Assembly: GCF_029223255.1 (NCBI RefSeq)
Contig: NZ_JARHUC010000001.1
Location: 1-64,000, forward strand
Direction of reading: 5' to 3'
DNA length: 64,000 nucleotides
Source: Albimonas marina
GTDB taxonomy: Bacteria; Pseudomonadota; Alphaproteobacteria; Rhodobacterales; Rhodobacteraceae
The notes under the pieces are model-generated. The model ran no database searches. It saw nothing but the letters and a program-made list of their open reading frames with translations, and had not been told where the DNA came from. The number at the start of each line of letters is the position of its first letter. Position 1 is the first letter of the stretch. Of the stretch, positions 16,687 through 26,577 are shown in pieces. Both the position numbers and the translations under genes were made by a program.

Positions 16687-17361
16687 TCAGGCGGCGCGCC
16701 GAAGGGCGTCGAGAAGCTGCGCGCGCAGCGCCCCGGGAGAGCCGTGGTCGAGCCGCACGCGCCCCTCGCGCAGGATCAGCGAGGGCACGGTGCGGATCCC
16801 GAGCCGGCGGGCGAGCGCCCGGTCCGCCTCCACCGCCGCCCGCACCCCCGGCGCCTCCATGAGGCGGGCGAAGCCGGGGCCGAGGCCCAGCGCCGCCGCC
16901 GTCTCGACCAGCACGGCCGGGTCGGCGACGTTCCGCGCCTCGCTCAGGTGGGCGCGCTGCAGGGCGTCGAACATCGCCCAGTGCGCGTCCCGCCCGCCCA
17001 GCCGCTCCGCCGCCTTGCAGGCGAGCGCTCCGGGCAGGCCGTGGGGATAGGGGAAGGGCGCGGCCCGCATCCGCGCCACGTCGATGCGCTCGGGCGCGTC
17101 GCTCGCCGCGCGGCAGGCCTGCCAGTGGCGCAGGATCTCGGCCTTGGCGCGGGCCGGGGAGCCGAAGACCTCCGCCATCCGCGCCTGGCTGTCCTGCAGC
17201 ACGAAGGCGCGGTGGCGGACCTCGATCGGCAGCTCCGCCGCCAGCGCCCGCAGCCGGGGCGAGAGGTTGAAGCACCAGCCGCACACCACGTCGTGGAAGA
17301 ACTCCAGCGTCAGCCGCGGGGCGCCGGCGCCGGGGCGCGCGGGGGAGGGAGCGCCGGCCAT
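16687..17361 (-). CDS. DsbA-family (FrnE-like) thioredoxin-fold protein
   Basis: The 224-residue protein has the motif CGWC at residues 27-30 just after the first beta strand (LTLEFFHDVVCGWC). A helical insertion follows, and a cis-proline segment GIRTVPSLIL near residue 190. This is the cytoplasmic FrnE/2-hydroxychromene-2-carboxylate-isomerase-like branch; no signal peptide is visible. It probably acts as a thiol-disulfide oxidoreductase or glutathione-linked enzyme. The ATG overlaps the wrbA stop (TGATG), so the two are translationally coupled, which suggests a shared redox role. Confidence 0.83.
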   Translation of the reverse strand: MAGAPSPARPGAGAPRLTLEFFHDVVCGWCFNLSPRLRALAAELPIEVRHRAFVLQDSQARMAEVFGSPARAKAEILRHWQACRAASDAPERIDVARMRAAPFPYPHGLPGALACKAAERLGGRDAHWAMFDALQRAHLSEARNVADPAVLVETAAALGLGPGFARLMEAPGVRAAVEADRALARRLGIRTVPSLILREGRVRLDHGSPGALRAQLLDALRRAA

Positions 17362-18005
17362 CACGCCGCCTCCCGCGCCTGCTCGGCCGCGGCGCCCAGC
17401 GCCAGGCGCCGCGCCAGCAGCGCCACGTGCCGGCCCTGGAAGCGCGCCCCGGCGAGGTCGGCCTCCCCCGGCGCGCGGGCGCCGTCGGGGCCCGCGATGG
17501 TCCCCGCCCCGTAGGGCGCGCCGCCCAGCACCCCCTCCATCCCCATCTGCCCGGCGAAGCTGTAGGGCAGCCCCGCGAGGATCATCCCGAAGTGCTGCAA
17601 CGGGATCTGGGTCGACAGCAGCGTCGCCTCGTGCCCCCCGTGCTGGGAGCCGGTCGAGGCGAACACCGCCCCCACCCGTCCCACCAGCGCGTTGCGCGCC
17701 CACAGGCCGCCGGCCTGGTCGAGGAAGCTCTTCACCTGCGCGGCCATGGTCCCGAAGCGGGTCGGCCCGCCCAGGATGATCGCGTCGTAGCCGGGCAGGT
17801 CGGCCACCCGCGCCTCGGGCGTGGCGTCCTCGACATAGCCCGCGGCGCGGCGGATCTCCTCGGGGACCGTCTCGGGGATGCGGCGCAGGTCGACGCGCAC
17901 GCCGGGGGCCGAGGCGGCCCCCTCCGCCTCCGCCTCGGCGAGGCGGCGGACGTGGCCGTAGCTGGAATAGTAGAGGACGAGGATGCGGGTCTCGGCGGCG
18001 GTCAT
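17361..18005 (-). CDS. wrbA: WrbA-family NAD(P)H:quinone oxidoreductase (flavodoxin-like)
   Basis: The 214-residue protein carries the flavodoxin FMN-phosphate loop in VLYYSSYGHVRRLAEA and the WrbA segments GGPTRFGTMAAQVKSFLDQ and FASTGSQHGGHEATLLS. It also has the C-terminal GAPYGAGTIAGPDG. WrbA reduces quinones by two electrons with NAD(P)H and FMN, limiting redox cycling. It is followed by a DsbA-fold protein and an exporter, and preceded by a LysR regulator on the same strand. A 9-base-arm inverted repeat lies 85 bases upstream of its start. Confidence 0.92.
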   Translation of the reverse strand: MTAAETRILVLYYSSYGHVRRLAEAEAEGAASAPGVRVDLRRIPETVPEEIRRAAGYVEDATPEARVADLPGYDAIILGGPTRFGTMAAQVKSFLDQAGGLWARNALVGRVGAVFASTGSQHGGHEATLLSTQIPLQHFGMILAGLPYSFAGQMGMEGVLGGAPYGAGTIAGPDGARAPGEADLAGARFQGRHVALLARRLALGAAAEQAREAA

Positions 18006-18089
18006 GGCCGGGCCTCCTGGGCATGCGTTGCGATGCCCGCGACCCTGCCGCCCCGCGCGCCCGGGAAAGAGCGGGCGGCGCGCAATTCA

Positions 18090-18110
18090 CTCTTCAACCG
18101 GGTTGAAGAG
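18090..18110. promoter_or_regulatory. perfect inverted repeat between LysR gene and wrbA
   Basis: Nine-base arms (18090-18098 and 18102-18110) flank CGG; the core TCAACCGGGTTGA fits the T-N11-A pattern of LysR binding sites. It starts 2 bases beyond the LysR stop codon (minus strand) and lies 85 bases before the wrbA start. It may be a LysR operator for wrbA or a hairpin ending the LysR transcript. No T-run follows on the minus strand, which favours an operator. Confidence 0.5.
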
Positions 18111-18112
18111 CC

Positions 18113-18982
18113 TCAGCCCCCCAGCACGCCGCGCAGGTGATCGAGCACCGCCAGCGCCCGCGCGTCCATCCCCAGGCGGGAGGCCGCGACGGCGTAGATC
18201 CGCCGCTCGGGCAGTTCGTGGTCGGGCAGGACCCGCACCAGCCGCCCGTCCGCCTCGAAAGGATCGGAGAGGAAGTCCGGCAGCGCCCCGATCCCCTCCC
18301 CCGCCGCCAGCAGGTCGCGCAGCACCAGGCTGCTCCCGACCGAGAGCCGCGGGCGAAGGGGTACCGAAACCTCGCCCCCCGGCCCCGTCAGCGCCCAGGT
18401 CGAGGGGGCGTCGGCCAGCAGGTAGCCCAGCGCCGGCAGCCCCTCCAGGTCGCTGGGCGTCCGCGGCGCGCCATGGGCCGCGAGGAAGCCGGGCGAGGCG
18501 AACAGGCGCTGGCGCACCCGCCCCAGCGGCGTCGCCACCAGGCCCGAGTCCGGCAGCGCCGCGCGGATGCGGATCGAGAGGTCGAAGCCCCCCTCCACCA
18601 TGTCCACCACCCGGTCGTCGAGCGCGAGCGACAGCTCCAGCTCCGGGTGGCGTTTCATCAGCGCGGGCAGGGCCGGGCCGAGGACGGCGACGGTGAAGGC
18701 CTGGGGCGCGTTCACCCGCAGCCGGCCCGCGACCCGGCCGGCGCCGTCGCGCACCCGCGCCTCCAGCGCCTCGAAATCCGCCAGCAGCCGCAGGGCCTGC
18801 TCGTAGTAGAGCCGCCCATGCTCGGTCAGCGACATCGACCGCGTGGTGCGGTTCAGCAGCACGCAGCCCAGGCTCTGCTCCAGCAGCTTGAGGTCGCGGC
18901 TGACGAGGGCGGGAGAGACGCCCAGGTCCTCCGCCGCGCGGGCCAGCCCGCCGCGCTCCACCACCCGGCAGAACGCCTTCAT
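18113..18982 (-). CDS. LysR-family transcriptional regulator
   Basis: The protein (289 residues from the ATG) has an N-terminal winged helix-turn-helix (LARAAEDLGVSPALVSRDLKLLEQSLG) and a LysR substrate-binding domain. It belongs to the AaeR/DmlR-like group that usually begins DRLxxMxxF. The sequence LDRLSV directly upstream of the ATG fits that N-terminus, preceded by a GGAGGGGG run, so translation may begin at the CTG at 19000 or the GTG at 18985. It probably regulates the downstream wrbA, DsbA-fold and EamA genes. The effector is unknown. Confidence 0.85.
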   Translation of the reverse strand: MKAFCRVVERGGLARAAEDLGVSPALVSRDLKLLEQSLGCVLLNRTTRSMSLTEHGRLYYEQALRLLADFEALEARVRDGAGRVAGRLRVNAPQAFTVAVLGPALPALMKRHPELELSLALDDRVVDMVEGGFDLSIRIRAALPDSGLVATPLGRVRQRLFASPGFLAAHGAPRTPSDLEGLPALGYLLADAPSTWALTGPGGEVSVPLRPRLSVGSSLVLRDLLAAGEGIGALPDFLSDPFEADGRLVRVLPDHELPERRIYAVAASRLGMDARALAVLDHLRGVLGG

Positions 18983-19179
18983 CACCGACAGCCTGTCCAG
19001 ACCGCCCCCTCCCCCCTCCGCCGGGGCCCCGCCCCGATCCGCCGAAGGCCGACCCGACCTGACTAAGCGGCGCCGGCGCGGTTTTCCAGCGCGCAGGGCC
19101 GGACGCGGGCGCGCGAAGGCCTTCCGCGAACGCGGACAGGCGGCGAGGCGACCCTCGCCCGCCGGGGTCCGAGGCCCCC

Positions 19180-20388
19180 TCAGGCCCCTTCGGCGCGCAG
19201 CTTGAAGCCGCGGGCGCGCAGGGCCTCGACCAGGTCCTGCACGTGGAAGCGGTCGCGCGCCTCGATCACCACGTCCAGCTCGGCCTGCTTCAGCGCCACG
19301 CTCTGGAACATGCGCTGGTGGATCACCTCGATCACGTTCGCCCCCGCCTCGCCGATCATCCGGGAGATCTCGGCGAGCTGCCCGGGCCGGTCGTCGATCT
19401 CGAAGGTCAGGCGGGCGATGCGGCCGTCGCGCACCAGGCCGCGCAGGATCAGGGTCGACAGGATCCGCGAGTCGATGTTGCCCCCGCAGACCACCAGCCC
19501 CACCTTGCGCCCCTTCAGCTCGCCCGCCAGCGCCTTGACCACCGCCATGCCGGCGCCCGCCGCGCCCTCGGCCACGATCTTCTCGGCCGACAGCAGGTCG
19601 AAGACCGCGGCCTCGATCTCCTCCTCGGTGGCGGATTCGATGCGGTCGACATGGTCGCGGATCAGCGCGAGGTTCGCCTCCGCCGGCGCCTTCACCGCGA
19701 TGCCCTCGGCCAGGCTCGCGGCGGCGAAATGCGGCTCGAACCCCTCGATCCGGGCCTTCACCGCGTCGAACAGCCGGGCCTGCGCGCCGATCACCTGGAT
19801 CGAGGGCTTGATCGCCTTGGCCGCCACCGCCATCCCCGCGATCAGCCCGCCGCCGCCGATGGGCGCCACGATCGCGTCGAGGTCGGGCACCTGCTCGAGC
19901 ATCTCGCACGCCACCGTGCCCTGCCCGGCGGCGACGATCGGGTCGTCGAACGGGTGGATCAGCACCAGCCCCTCGTGCGCCACCAGCTCATGGGTGAAGG
20001 CCATCGCCTCCTCGAAGGTCTCGCCATGCAGCTCGACCCGGCCGCCGAAGTCCTGGGTGCGCTTGATCTTGTTGAAGGGCGTGCCGTGCGGCATCACAAT
20101 GATCGAGCGCATGCCCAGCCGCGTCGCGTGATAGGCCACGCCCTGCGCATGGTTGCCCGCGCTGCACGCGATCACGCCGGTCGCCCGCTCCTCCTCCGTC
20201 AGGCTCAACAGCTTCGCGAGCGCCCCGCGGGCCTTGAAGGCGTTGGTGTGCTGGAGGTTCTCGAGCTTGAGGTAGAGGTCGAAGCCGAGCTGCAGCGACA
20301 GCCGCGTCGCATGGACCGTGGGCGTAGTCAGGGTCGCGTCGGCGATGGCGCGGCGCGCCCGGAGGATGTCGGCGTAGACGAGCGTCAT
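19180..20388 (-). CDS. ilvA: threonine ammonia-lyase (threonine dehydratase) with C-terminal ACT domain
   Basis: The 402-residue PLP enzyme converts threonine (and serine) to 2-oxobutyrate and ammonia. The PLP lysine is K52 in TNAFKARGA. The phosphate-binding glycine loop is PIGGGGLIAG near residue 176, and CGGNIDSR binds the pyridine ring region. The last 75 residues form one ACT domain (TFEIDDRPGQLAEISRMIG). This is the shorter form with a single regulatory domain rather than the approximately 510-residue biosynthetic enzyme. It stands alone between a LysR gene and an M20 peptidase gene, with an inverted repeat upstream. Confidence 0.92.
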   Translation of the reverse strand: MTLVYADILRARRAIADATLTTPTVHATRLSLQLGFDLYLKLENLQHTNAFKARGALAKLLSLTEEERATGVIACSAGNHAQGVAYHATRLGMRSIIVMPHGTPFNKIKRTQDFGGRVELHGETFEEAMAFTHELVAHEGLVLIHPFDDPIVAAGQGTVACEMLEQVPDLDAIVAPIGGGGLIAGMAVAAKAIKPSIQVIGAQARLFDAVKARIEGFEPHFAAASLAEGIAVKAPAEANLALIRDHVDRIESATEEEIEAAVFDLLSAEKIVAEGAAGAGMAVVKALAGELKGRKVGLVVCGGNIDSRILSTLILRGLVRDGRIARLTFEIDDRPGQLAEISRMIGEAGANVIEVIHQRMFQSVALKQAELDVVIEARDRFHVQDLVEALRARGFKLRAEGA

Positions 20389-20520
20389 CGGGGGCCTCCA
20401 GGGCAAGGGCGGCCCGACCCGGAGGCACGGGCCCCGGTCGGGCGTCAGGGCCTCGCGCAGGGCCCGGCGTCGCCGGGGCGCCGGACCAGCGAGGCCGCCG
20501 ACTTCTAAGGGACGCGGGCG

Positions 20521-20541
20521 GGATTGAAAAACCCTCAATCC
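20521..20541. promoter_or_regulatory. inverted repeat upstream of threonine ammonia-lyase
   Basis: Arms GGATTGA (20521-20527) and TCAATCC (20535-20541) flank AAAACCC. The site lies 133 bases before the lyase start and about 90 bases after the M20 peptidase stop (both minus strand). It is locally AT-richer than the surroundings, consistent with an operator/promoter region; a terminator for the peptidase gene is less likely because no T-run follows. Confidence 0.4.
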
Positions 20542-20629
20542 ACCTGCGTCCCGCGGGAGAGAAGAGGCGAAGCGTCGCCCTGTCCGCCGCTCCCCTCGCC
20601 GCAGCCGGCCCCCGCCTGCCCGCCTACCC

Positions 20630-21904
20630 TCAGCCCGCCGGCGCCTCCGCCCGGCCCAGGTAGTCGAGCGCGCACATCAGGTGCAGCTTCAGGACGGCCA
20701 TCGCCTCGTCCTCGGTCACGTGCTCGTCGTTCGTGCCCATGCTCAGCGGAGAGGGGCCGCAGATCACCGCCGGGATCCCCCGCCAGCGCCAGTAGCGGGT
20801 GTCGGTTCCGCCCAGGCTGCACACCGGCGGCGCCTCCCGGCCCAGCAGGGCGCGGGTGTTGTCGCGCAGGATCGTGGCCATCTCCCCGTAGGGATCGGTG
20901 CTCGAGGCCGGGTAGCTGTGCGCCTCGTTCACCTCCAGCCGGCAGCCGTGGCGCGCGGCGATCGCCTCCAGCCTCGGGCGGGCGCGGTCGCGCTCGGGCC
21001 CCACGGGGAAGCGCATGTCCAGGTGCGCCTCGCAGGCGCCGGGGATCTGGGTCGCCTTGAAGCCCCCCCGCAGGATGCCGACGTTCACCGTGATCCGCTT
21101 CGCCGTGTCCGCCGCGCCGTTCCCCAGCAGGCGGTTCGCCGCCTCGACGGTCGCCGGATCGTCGAGGATGCGCCGGAACTCCGCCGGCATCTCCGCCTCG
21201 CGCATGTGGAAGGCGTCGTAGATCTCGTCCACCGCCGCCATCGCCTGCCGGATCGGGTTGCCCGCCTGGTGCGGATAGCCGCCATGCCCCCCCGCCCCCT
21301 CGGCCGAGAGGGAGAAGCGCAGCGTCCCCTTCTCCATGAAGCGCACGTTGCCCAGGCCGCTCGGCTCGCCGTTCAGGCAGCAGTCGCCCAGCACCTTCCC
21401 GGCGTGCTCTTCGAAGAGGTAGGCGGTCCCGTAGCGCCCGCCCGACTGCTCGTCCGAGACGACGGTCAGCGTCAGCTCGCCCTGCAGCGCCTCGCGATGG
21501 GGATGCAGCAGGCAGTAGGTGAGGATCGAGGCCAGCGTCCCCGTCTTCATGTCCGAGGCGCCGCGCGCGGTGATCCGCCCGTTCGCGCGCTCGGCGGCCC
21601 ACAGATGGTCCTCCACCGCGGGGAACACGTCCATGTGCCCGTTCAGGACCAGATGCCGCCCCGGCCCGCCCGCGCGCCACTTGCCCACGATGTTGGGCAT
21701 GTCCTCGCGCGCGCTCAGGATCTCGTAGGGCACCCCGTGACGGTCGAGGATGCCGCGCACGAAGGCGCAGGCCTCGCGCATGTCGCCCGGCGGATTGACG
21801 CTGCGGATGCGCAGGAAGTCCTGGAGGAGCGCCAGGTGCGCCTCGCGCTCGGCCTCCATCCGCTCGATCAGCTCCGCCTTCAGGGCGGCCGTCCTGTCCT
21901 GCAT
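20630..21904 (-). CDS. M20-family metallopeptidase/deacylase (ArgE/DapE/ACY1-like)
   Basis: The 424-residue protein is a di-zinc amidohydrolase that removes acyl groups from amino acids or cleaves short peptides. Metal ligands are H90 and D92 in NGHMDVFP and D118 in ARGASDMKTG; the catalytic glutamate is E152 in SDEQSGG. The dimerisation lid domain is present in the middle (about 200-310). It is cytoplasmic, with no signal peptide. It is flanked on the same strand by a LysR gene upstream and threonine ammonia-lyase downstream; a role in N-acyl amino acid use would fit the amide theme. Exact substrate unknown. Confidence 0.87.
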   Translation of the reverse strand: MQDRTAALKAELIERMEAEREAHLALLQDFLRIRSVNPPGDMREACAFVRGILDRHGVPYEILSAREDMPNIVGKWRAGGPGRHLVLNGHMDVFPAVEDHLWAAERANGRITARGASDMKTGTLASILTYCLLHPHREALQGELTLTVVSDEQSGGRYGTAYLFEEHAGKVLGDCCLNGEPSGLGNVRFMEKGTLRFSLSAEGAGGHGGYPHQAGNPIRQAMAAVDEIYDAFHMREAEMPAEFRRILDDPATVEAANRLLGNGAADTAKRITVNVGILRGGFKATQIPGACEAHLDMRFPVGPERDRARPRLEAIAARHGCRLEVNEAHSYPASSTDPYGEMATILRDNTRALLGREAPPVCSLGGTDTRYWRWRGIPAVICGPSPLSMGTNDEHVTEDEAMAVLKLHLMCALDYLGRAEAPAG

Positions 21905-22035
21905 GGGGGGGTCCGTCTCCGACGCCAGCCCGTCCGTTCCGACCGAATGACCTGGCGTCCGCCCCTCCGGCAGGGTGAGAGGCCCCGATCAATGACCCCC
22001 GGCCCGGACCATGGCAAGCGCGCCCGCGTCGCGCC

Positions 22036-22947
22036 TCAGCGCGGCGCGATCGCGGGGGCCGAGAGGAAGCGGGCGGTGAAATAGTCCCGGAAGGCGGTCA
22101 TCGCCGGGGTGAACTCGGCCCCCCGCCGCCACACCAGCCCCACGTCCATCGGCGGCGCCGCGTCGGCGAGGTTCACCTGCTCCAGCCGCCGCCCCTCCAG
22201 CGACCAGGGGCGGTAGACCATGTCCGACAGGATCGTCACCCCCAGCCCGTTCGCCACCATCGAGCGCACCGCCTCGACCGAGGACGTGCGCAGCACGATC
22301 CGCGGCTGCCGCCCCGTGGGCGCCCAGTAGCGCATGGCGGTGTGGGCGGCCTCGTCCACCGTCAGCATCACGTAGGGATGCTCCGCCACGTCCGCGAGCC
22401 CGACCGATTCCCGCTCCAGCAACGGGTGGCGCGAGGGCGTCCACAGCCGGCGCTGCGAGCCGACCAGCGTCTGCGAGGCCAGCTCCGGGTTCGAGATGTT
22501 CGAGGTCAGCGCCACGGCGATGTCCACCCGCCCGTCGATCAGCCCCTCCTCGATCAGCTCGCGCGGCATCTCGTGGATGGTGACGTCCAGCCCCGGCTGG
22601 GCGCGGGCCAGCCGCTCCAGGTGCCCGGGCAGGAAGTAGCCGATCACCGTGTAGGTCGCCGCGATGGTCAGCCGGCCCGAGACCTCGGGCCCCTCGCGCA
22701 CCTGCATCGCCTCCTCGACCTTGGTCAGGATCTCGTAGGCCGAGGACAGGAACCGCTGCCCCGTCCGCGTCAGCGCCATCCCCCTGGCCGAGCGCAGGAA
22801 AAGCGCGGCGCCGAGCGCGGTCTCCAGCTCCTTGATCGCCGCCGTCACCGCCGATTGCGACACCGACAGCTCCACCGCCGCGCGGCTGACCTGCCCCAGC
22901 TCGGCGGTGGCGACGAAGTACTTCAAGTGCCGCAGGTTGAAGGACAT
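22036..22947 (-). CDS. LysR-family regulator divergent from the pxpA cluster
   Basis: The 303-residue protein starts with a typical LysR winged helix (MSFNLRHLKYFVATAELGQVSRAAVELSVSQSAVTAAI) and continues into the two-lobed effector domain. The start at 22947 is chosen from the family N-terminus; the frame remains open further upstream without homology. It is transcribed away from pxpA across a 250-base gap that holds two T-N11-A dyads, the classical layout for a LysR protein controlling the divergent operon. The effector could be 5-oxoproline or a related amide; this is inference from position. Confidence 0.88.
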   Translation of the reverse strand: MSFNLRHLKYFVATAELGQVSRAAVELSVSQSAVTAAIKELETALGAALFLRSARGMALTRTGQRFLSSAYEILTKVEEAMQVREGPEVSGRLTIAATYTVIGYFLPGHLERLARAQPGLDVTIHEMPRELIEEGLIDGRVDIAVALTSNISNPELASQTLVGSQRRLWTPSRHPLLERESVGLADVAEHPYVMLTVDEAAHTAMRYWAPTGRQPRIVLRTSSVEAVRSMVANGLGVTILSDMVYRPWSLEGRRLEQVNLADAAPPMDVGLVWRRGAEFTPAMTAFRDYFTARFLSAPAIAPR

Positions 22948-22983
22948 GTCCGCCCTTTGCGTTCGGAATATCGAATGCCAGGC

Positions 22984-23082
22984 CATCGGGAAATCCGATG
23001 ACCGGCCGCCCCGACGCAGCGCCCCGGGAGCGATCCGCGAGCCCACGGGCGACCGCCCCCAGGCTCCATCGGATTTTCTGAT
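22984..23082. promoter_or_regulatory. paired LysR-type boxes in the lysR-pxpA divergent region
   Basis: CATCGGGAAATCCGATG at 22984-23000 is an inverted repeat with 6-base arms and contains a T-N11-A unit. ATCGGATTTTCTGAT at 23068-23082 is a second, imperfect copy of the same pattern sharing ATCGG. The first lies 37 bases before the LysR start (autoregulation position), the second 116 bases before pxpA (activation position). Binding by the adjacent LysR protein is inferred. Confidence 0.55.
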
Positions 23083-23197
23083 AATGCAACTCCACAAAAT
23101 TGTTCTGGCTCATGCCCTGGACCCGCTGCACGCTTCCCTTGTCCAGACAGGCGCGCCCCCCGCCGGCGCCGACCCGAGACCGAAGAGGAAGCCGCCG

Positions 23198-23980
23198 ATG
23201 TACCGTACCGCCGTCGATCTCAACTGCGACATGGGCGAGGGCTTCGGCCACTGGAGCTATGGCGAGGCGCCCGACGACGAGCTGATGAAGATCATCTCCT
23301 CGGCCAACGTCGCCTGCGGCTACCACGCGGGCGATCCCTCGATCATGGACCGCATGGCGCGGATGTGCGCCGAGCATGGCGTGGGCCTGGGCGCCCACCC
23401 CGCCTACAACGACCTGCAGGGCTTCGGCCGCCGCGCCATCGACGCGAGCCCGGAGGAGCTGGTCAACGACATCCTCTACCAGGTCGGGGCCCTGCGCGAG
23501 TTCGGCCGCCGCCACGGCGTCCGCCTCCAGCACGTGAAGCCGCACGGCGCGCTCTACATGACCGCCGCGCGCGACGCCGAATTCTCCCGCCAGATCTGCG
23601 ACGCGCTGGGCAAGTCGGCGCCCGACGTGTTCCTCTACTGCATGCAGGCCTCCGAGACCCGGCGCGTGGCGCAGGAATCCGGCCGCCCCGTGATCCGCGA
23701 GTTCTACGCCGACCGCGACTATGCCGACGACGGGCTGATCGTCTTCGCCCGCAAGATGCGCAAGCTCGACCCCGAGGAGATGGCGCAGAAGTGCCTGCGC
23801 GCCTGCCGCGAAGGCCTGGTCACCACCGTCACCGGCAAGGAGCTGAAGATCGAGTTCGAGTCGATCTGCTTCCACTCCGACACCCCCGGCGCGCTGCAGA
23901 TCGGGCAGGCGGTGCGCGCCGCGCTCGTCGGCGCGGGCGTGACCATCGCCCCGCCCTCCGCCCTCTCGGCCGCCGCCTGA
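23198..23980 (+). CDS. pxpA: 5-oxoprolinase subunit PxpA (LamB/YcsF family)
   Basis: The 260-residue protein begins with the family signature DLNCDMGEGFG and contains ANVACGYHAGDP, GAHPAYNDLQGFGRR and VKPHGALY. These are the metal-site and glycine-rich segments of YcsF/PxpA proteins. PxpA with PxpB and PxpC opens 5-oxoproline to glutamate using ATP in the cytoplasm. The start at 23198 is taken from the family N-terminus. The operon continues with a biotin carrier and a biotin carboxylase, 26 and 2 bases apart. The true substrate may be a related cyclic amide. Confidence 0.92.
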   Translation: MYRTAVDLNCDMGEGFGHWSYGEAPDDELMKIISSANVACGYHAGDPSIMDRMARMCAEHGVGLGAHPAYNDLQGFGRRAIDASPEELVNDILYQVGALREFGRRHGVRLQHVKPHGALYMTAARDAEFSRQICDALGKSAPDVFLYCMQASETRRVAQESGRPVIREFYADRDYADDGLIVFARKMRKLDPEEMAQKCLRACREGLVTTVTGKELKIEFESICFHSDTPGALQIGQAVRAALVGAGVTIAPPSALSAAA

Positions 23981-24006
23981 CCCCTCCCGACGCAAGGACC
24001 CGCCCC

Positions 24007-24243
24007 ATGGCCAAGGAAATCCGCTCGCCGCTGCCCGGCACCTTCTACCGCAAGCCCGCCCCCGACCAGCCGCCCTTCGTCGAGGACGGCGCCTCGGTCG
24101 CCGCCGGCGACGTCGTGGGCCTGGTGGAGGTGATGAAGTCCTTCCACGAGGTGAAGGCCGAGGCCGCCGGCGACAACATCCGCTTCAAGCTCGAGAACGA
24201 GGATGCGGTGACCGCCGGCGCCCTCCTCGCGGAGATGGACTGA
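24007..24243 (+). CDS. biotin carboxyl carrier protein, minimal biotinyl domain
   Basis: The 78-residue protein is essentially only a biotinyl domain: SPLPGTFYRKP opens it and the biotin-accepting lysine is K44 in EVMKSF. It lacks the N-terminal and Ala/Pro linker parts of the usual AccB of about 150 residues. It would carry carboxybiotin made by the next gene product. Its setting inside a pxpA-pxpB-pxpC cluster argues for a dedicated carboxylase rather than fatty acid synthesis. The start ATG follows a short gap after pxpA. Confidence 0.9.
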   Translation: MAKEIRSPLPGTFYRKPAPDQPPFVEDGASVAAGDVVGLVEVMKSFHEVKAEAAGDNIRFKLENEDAVTAGALLAEMD

Positions 24244-24245
24244 CC

Positions 24246-25601
<1,356 letters not shown>

Positions 25602-25611
25602 AGATCCACCC

Positions 25612-25633
25612 GTCGCCCCCGGCCGGGGGCGAC
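25612..25633. repeat. 22-base perfect palindrome in the accC-pxpB spacer
   Basis: GTCGCCCCC at 25612-25620 and its complement at 25625-25633 flank GGCC, and the whole segment is self-complementary. It lies 10 bases after the accC stop and 68 bases before pxpB, in the only 100-base gap of this operon. A hairpin here could stabilise the upstream message, attenuate transcription or serve as a processing site. No T-run follows, so full termination is unlikely. Confidence 0.45.
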
Positions 25634-25701
25634 GTCCCCCCACCGGCCGCGCGCAGCGGCGGACCCGACCGCCCCACGGCGCGGCAAGGAGGCGAGACCC
25701 G

Positions 25702-26577
25702 ATGAAGACACGCTATTCCTTCGGAGGCGACGAGCACATTTTCGTCGAGGTGGACGAGGAGATGTCCCTCGACGCCTTCTTCAAGGCGATCTCGATCACC
25801 ACCGCGCTGCGCGAGAAGAACCTCGCCGGCGTCACCGAGATCTGCCCCGCCAACGCCTCCTTCCAGGTGAAGTACGATCCCGACGTGATCGCGCCGGACG
25901 ACATGCTGGCGGAGCTCAAGGCCCTGGAATCCCGGGCCGAGGACGCCGCCAAGACCATCACCACCCGGATCGTCGAAGTCCCCGTCTACTTCCAGGACCC
26001 CTGGACCCACGAGACCCTGATGCGCTTCCGCGAGCGGCACCAGGACCCCTCGGGCACCGACCTCGACTACGCCGCCCGCATCAACGGCTACGACAGCGCC
26101 GAGGCCTTCGTGGAGGCCTTCCACTCCCAGCCCTGGTTCGTCTCCATGGTCGGCTTCGTGGCGGGCCTGCCCTTCATGTATCAGCTCGTCGAGCGCGAGA
26201 AGCAGCTCCAGGTTCCCAAGTACCTGCGCCCCCGCACCGACACGCCCAAGCAGACGGTCGGCTACGGCGGCTGCTTCTCGTGCATCTATTCGGTGCGCGG
26301 CGCCGGCGGCTACCAGATGTTCGGCATCACCCCGATGCCGATCTTCGACCCGACCGAGACGATCAGCTACCTCAGCGACTTCATGGTCTTCTTCAACCCC
26401 GGCGACATCGTGAAGTTCAGGCCCATCGGGCGCGAGGAGCACGACCGGATCGAGGCCGACGTGAAGACCGGCGCCTGGCGCCCCCGCATCGCCGAGGTCT
26501 CCTTCGACCTCGCCGCCTGGACCGCAGACCCCGCCGGGACCAACGCCAAGCTGATGGAGGCGCTCGATGCCGTTTAA
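25702..26577 (+). CDS. pxpB: 5-oxoprolinase subunit PxpB (KipI/AHS1 family)
   Basis: The 291-residue protein has an N-terminal allophanate-hydrolase-subunit-1-like domain (YSFGGDEHIFVEV) and the cyclophilin-like core with FVAGLPFMYQL and GGYQMFGITPMPIFDP. This is the fold shared by KipI, PxpB and the first half of the urea carboxylase carboxyltransferase domain. It is somewhat longer than the roughly 240 residues of Bacillus KipI. It pairs with PxpC, whose start overlaps its 3' end by 11 bases. With the biotin carboxylase and carrier upstream, the pair may act as the carboxyltransferase. Confidence 0.9.
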   Translation: MKTRYSFGGDEHIFVEVDEEMSLDAFFKAISITTALREKNLAGVTEICPANASFQVKYDPDVIAPDDMLAELKALESRAEDAAKTITTRIVEVPVYFQDPWTHETLMRFRERHQDPSGTDLDYAARINGYDSAEAFVEAFHSQPWFVSMVGFVAGLPFMYQLVEREKQLQVPKYLRPRTDTPKQTVGYGGCFSCIYSVRGAGGYQMFGITPMPIFDPTETISYLSDFMVFFNPGDIVKFRPIGREEHDRIEADVKTGAWRPRIAEVSFDLAAWTADPAGTNAKLMEALDAV

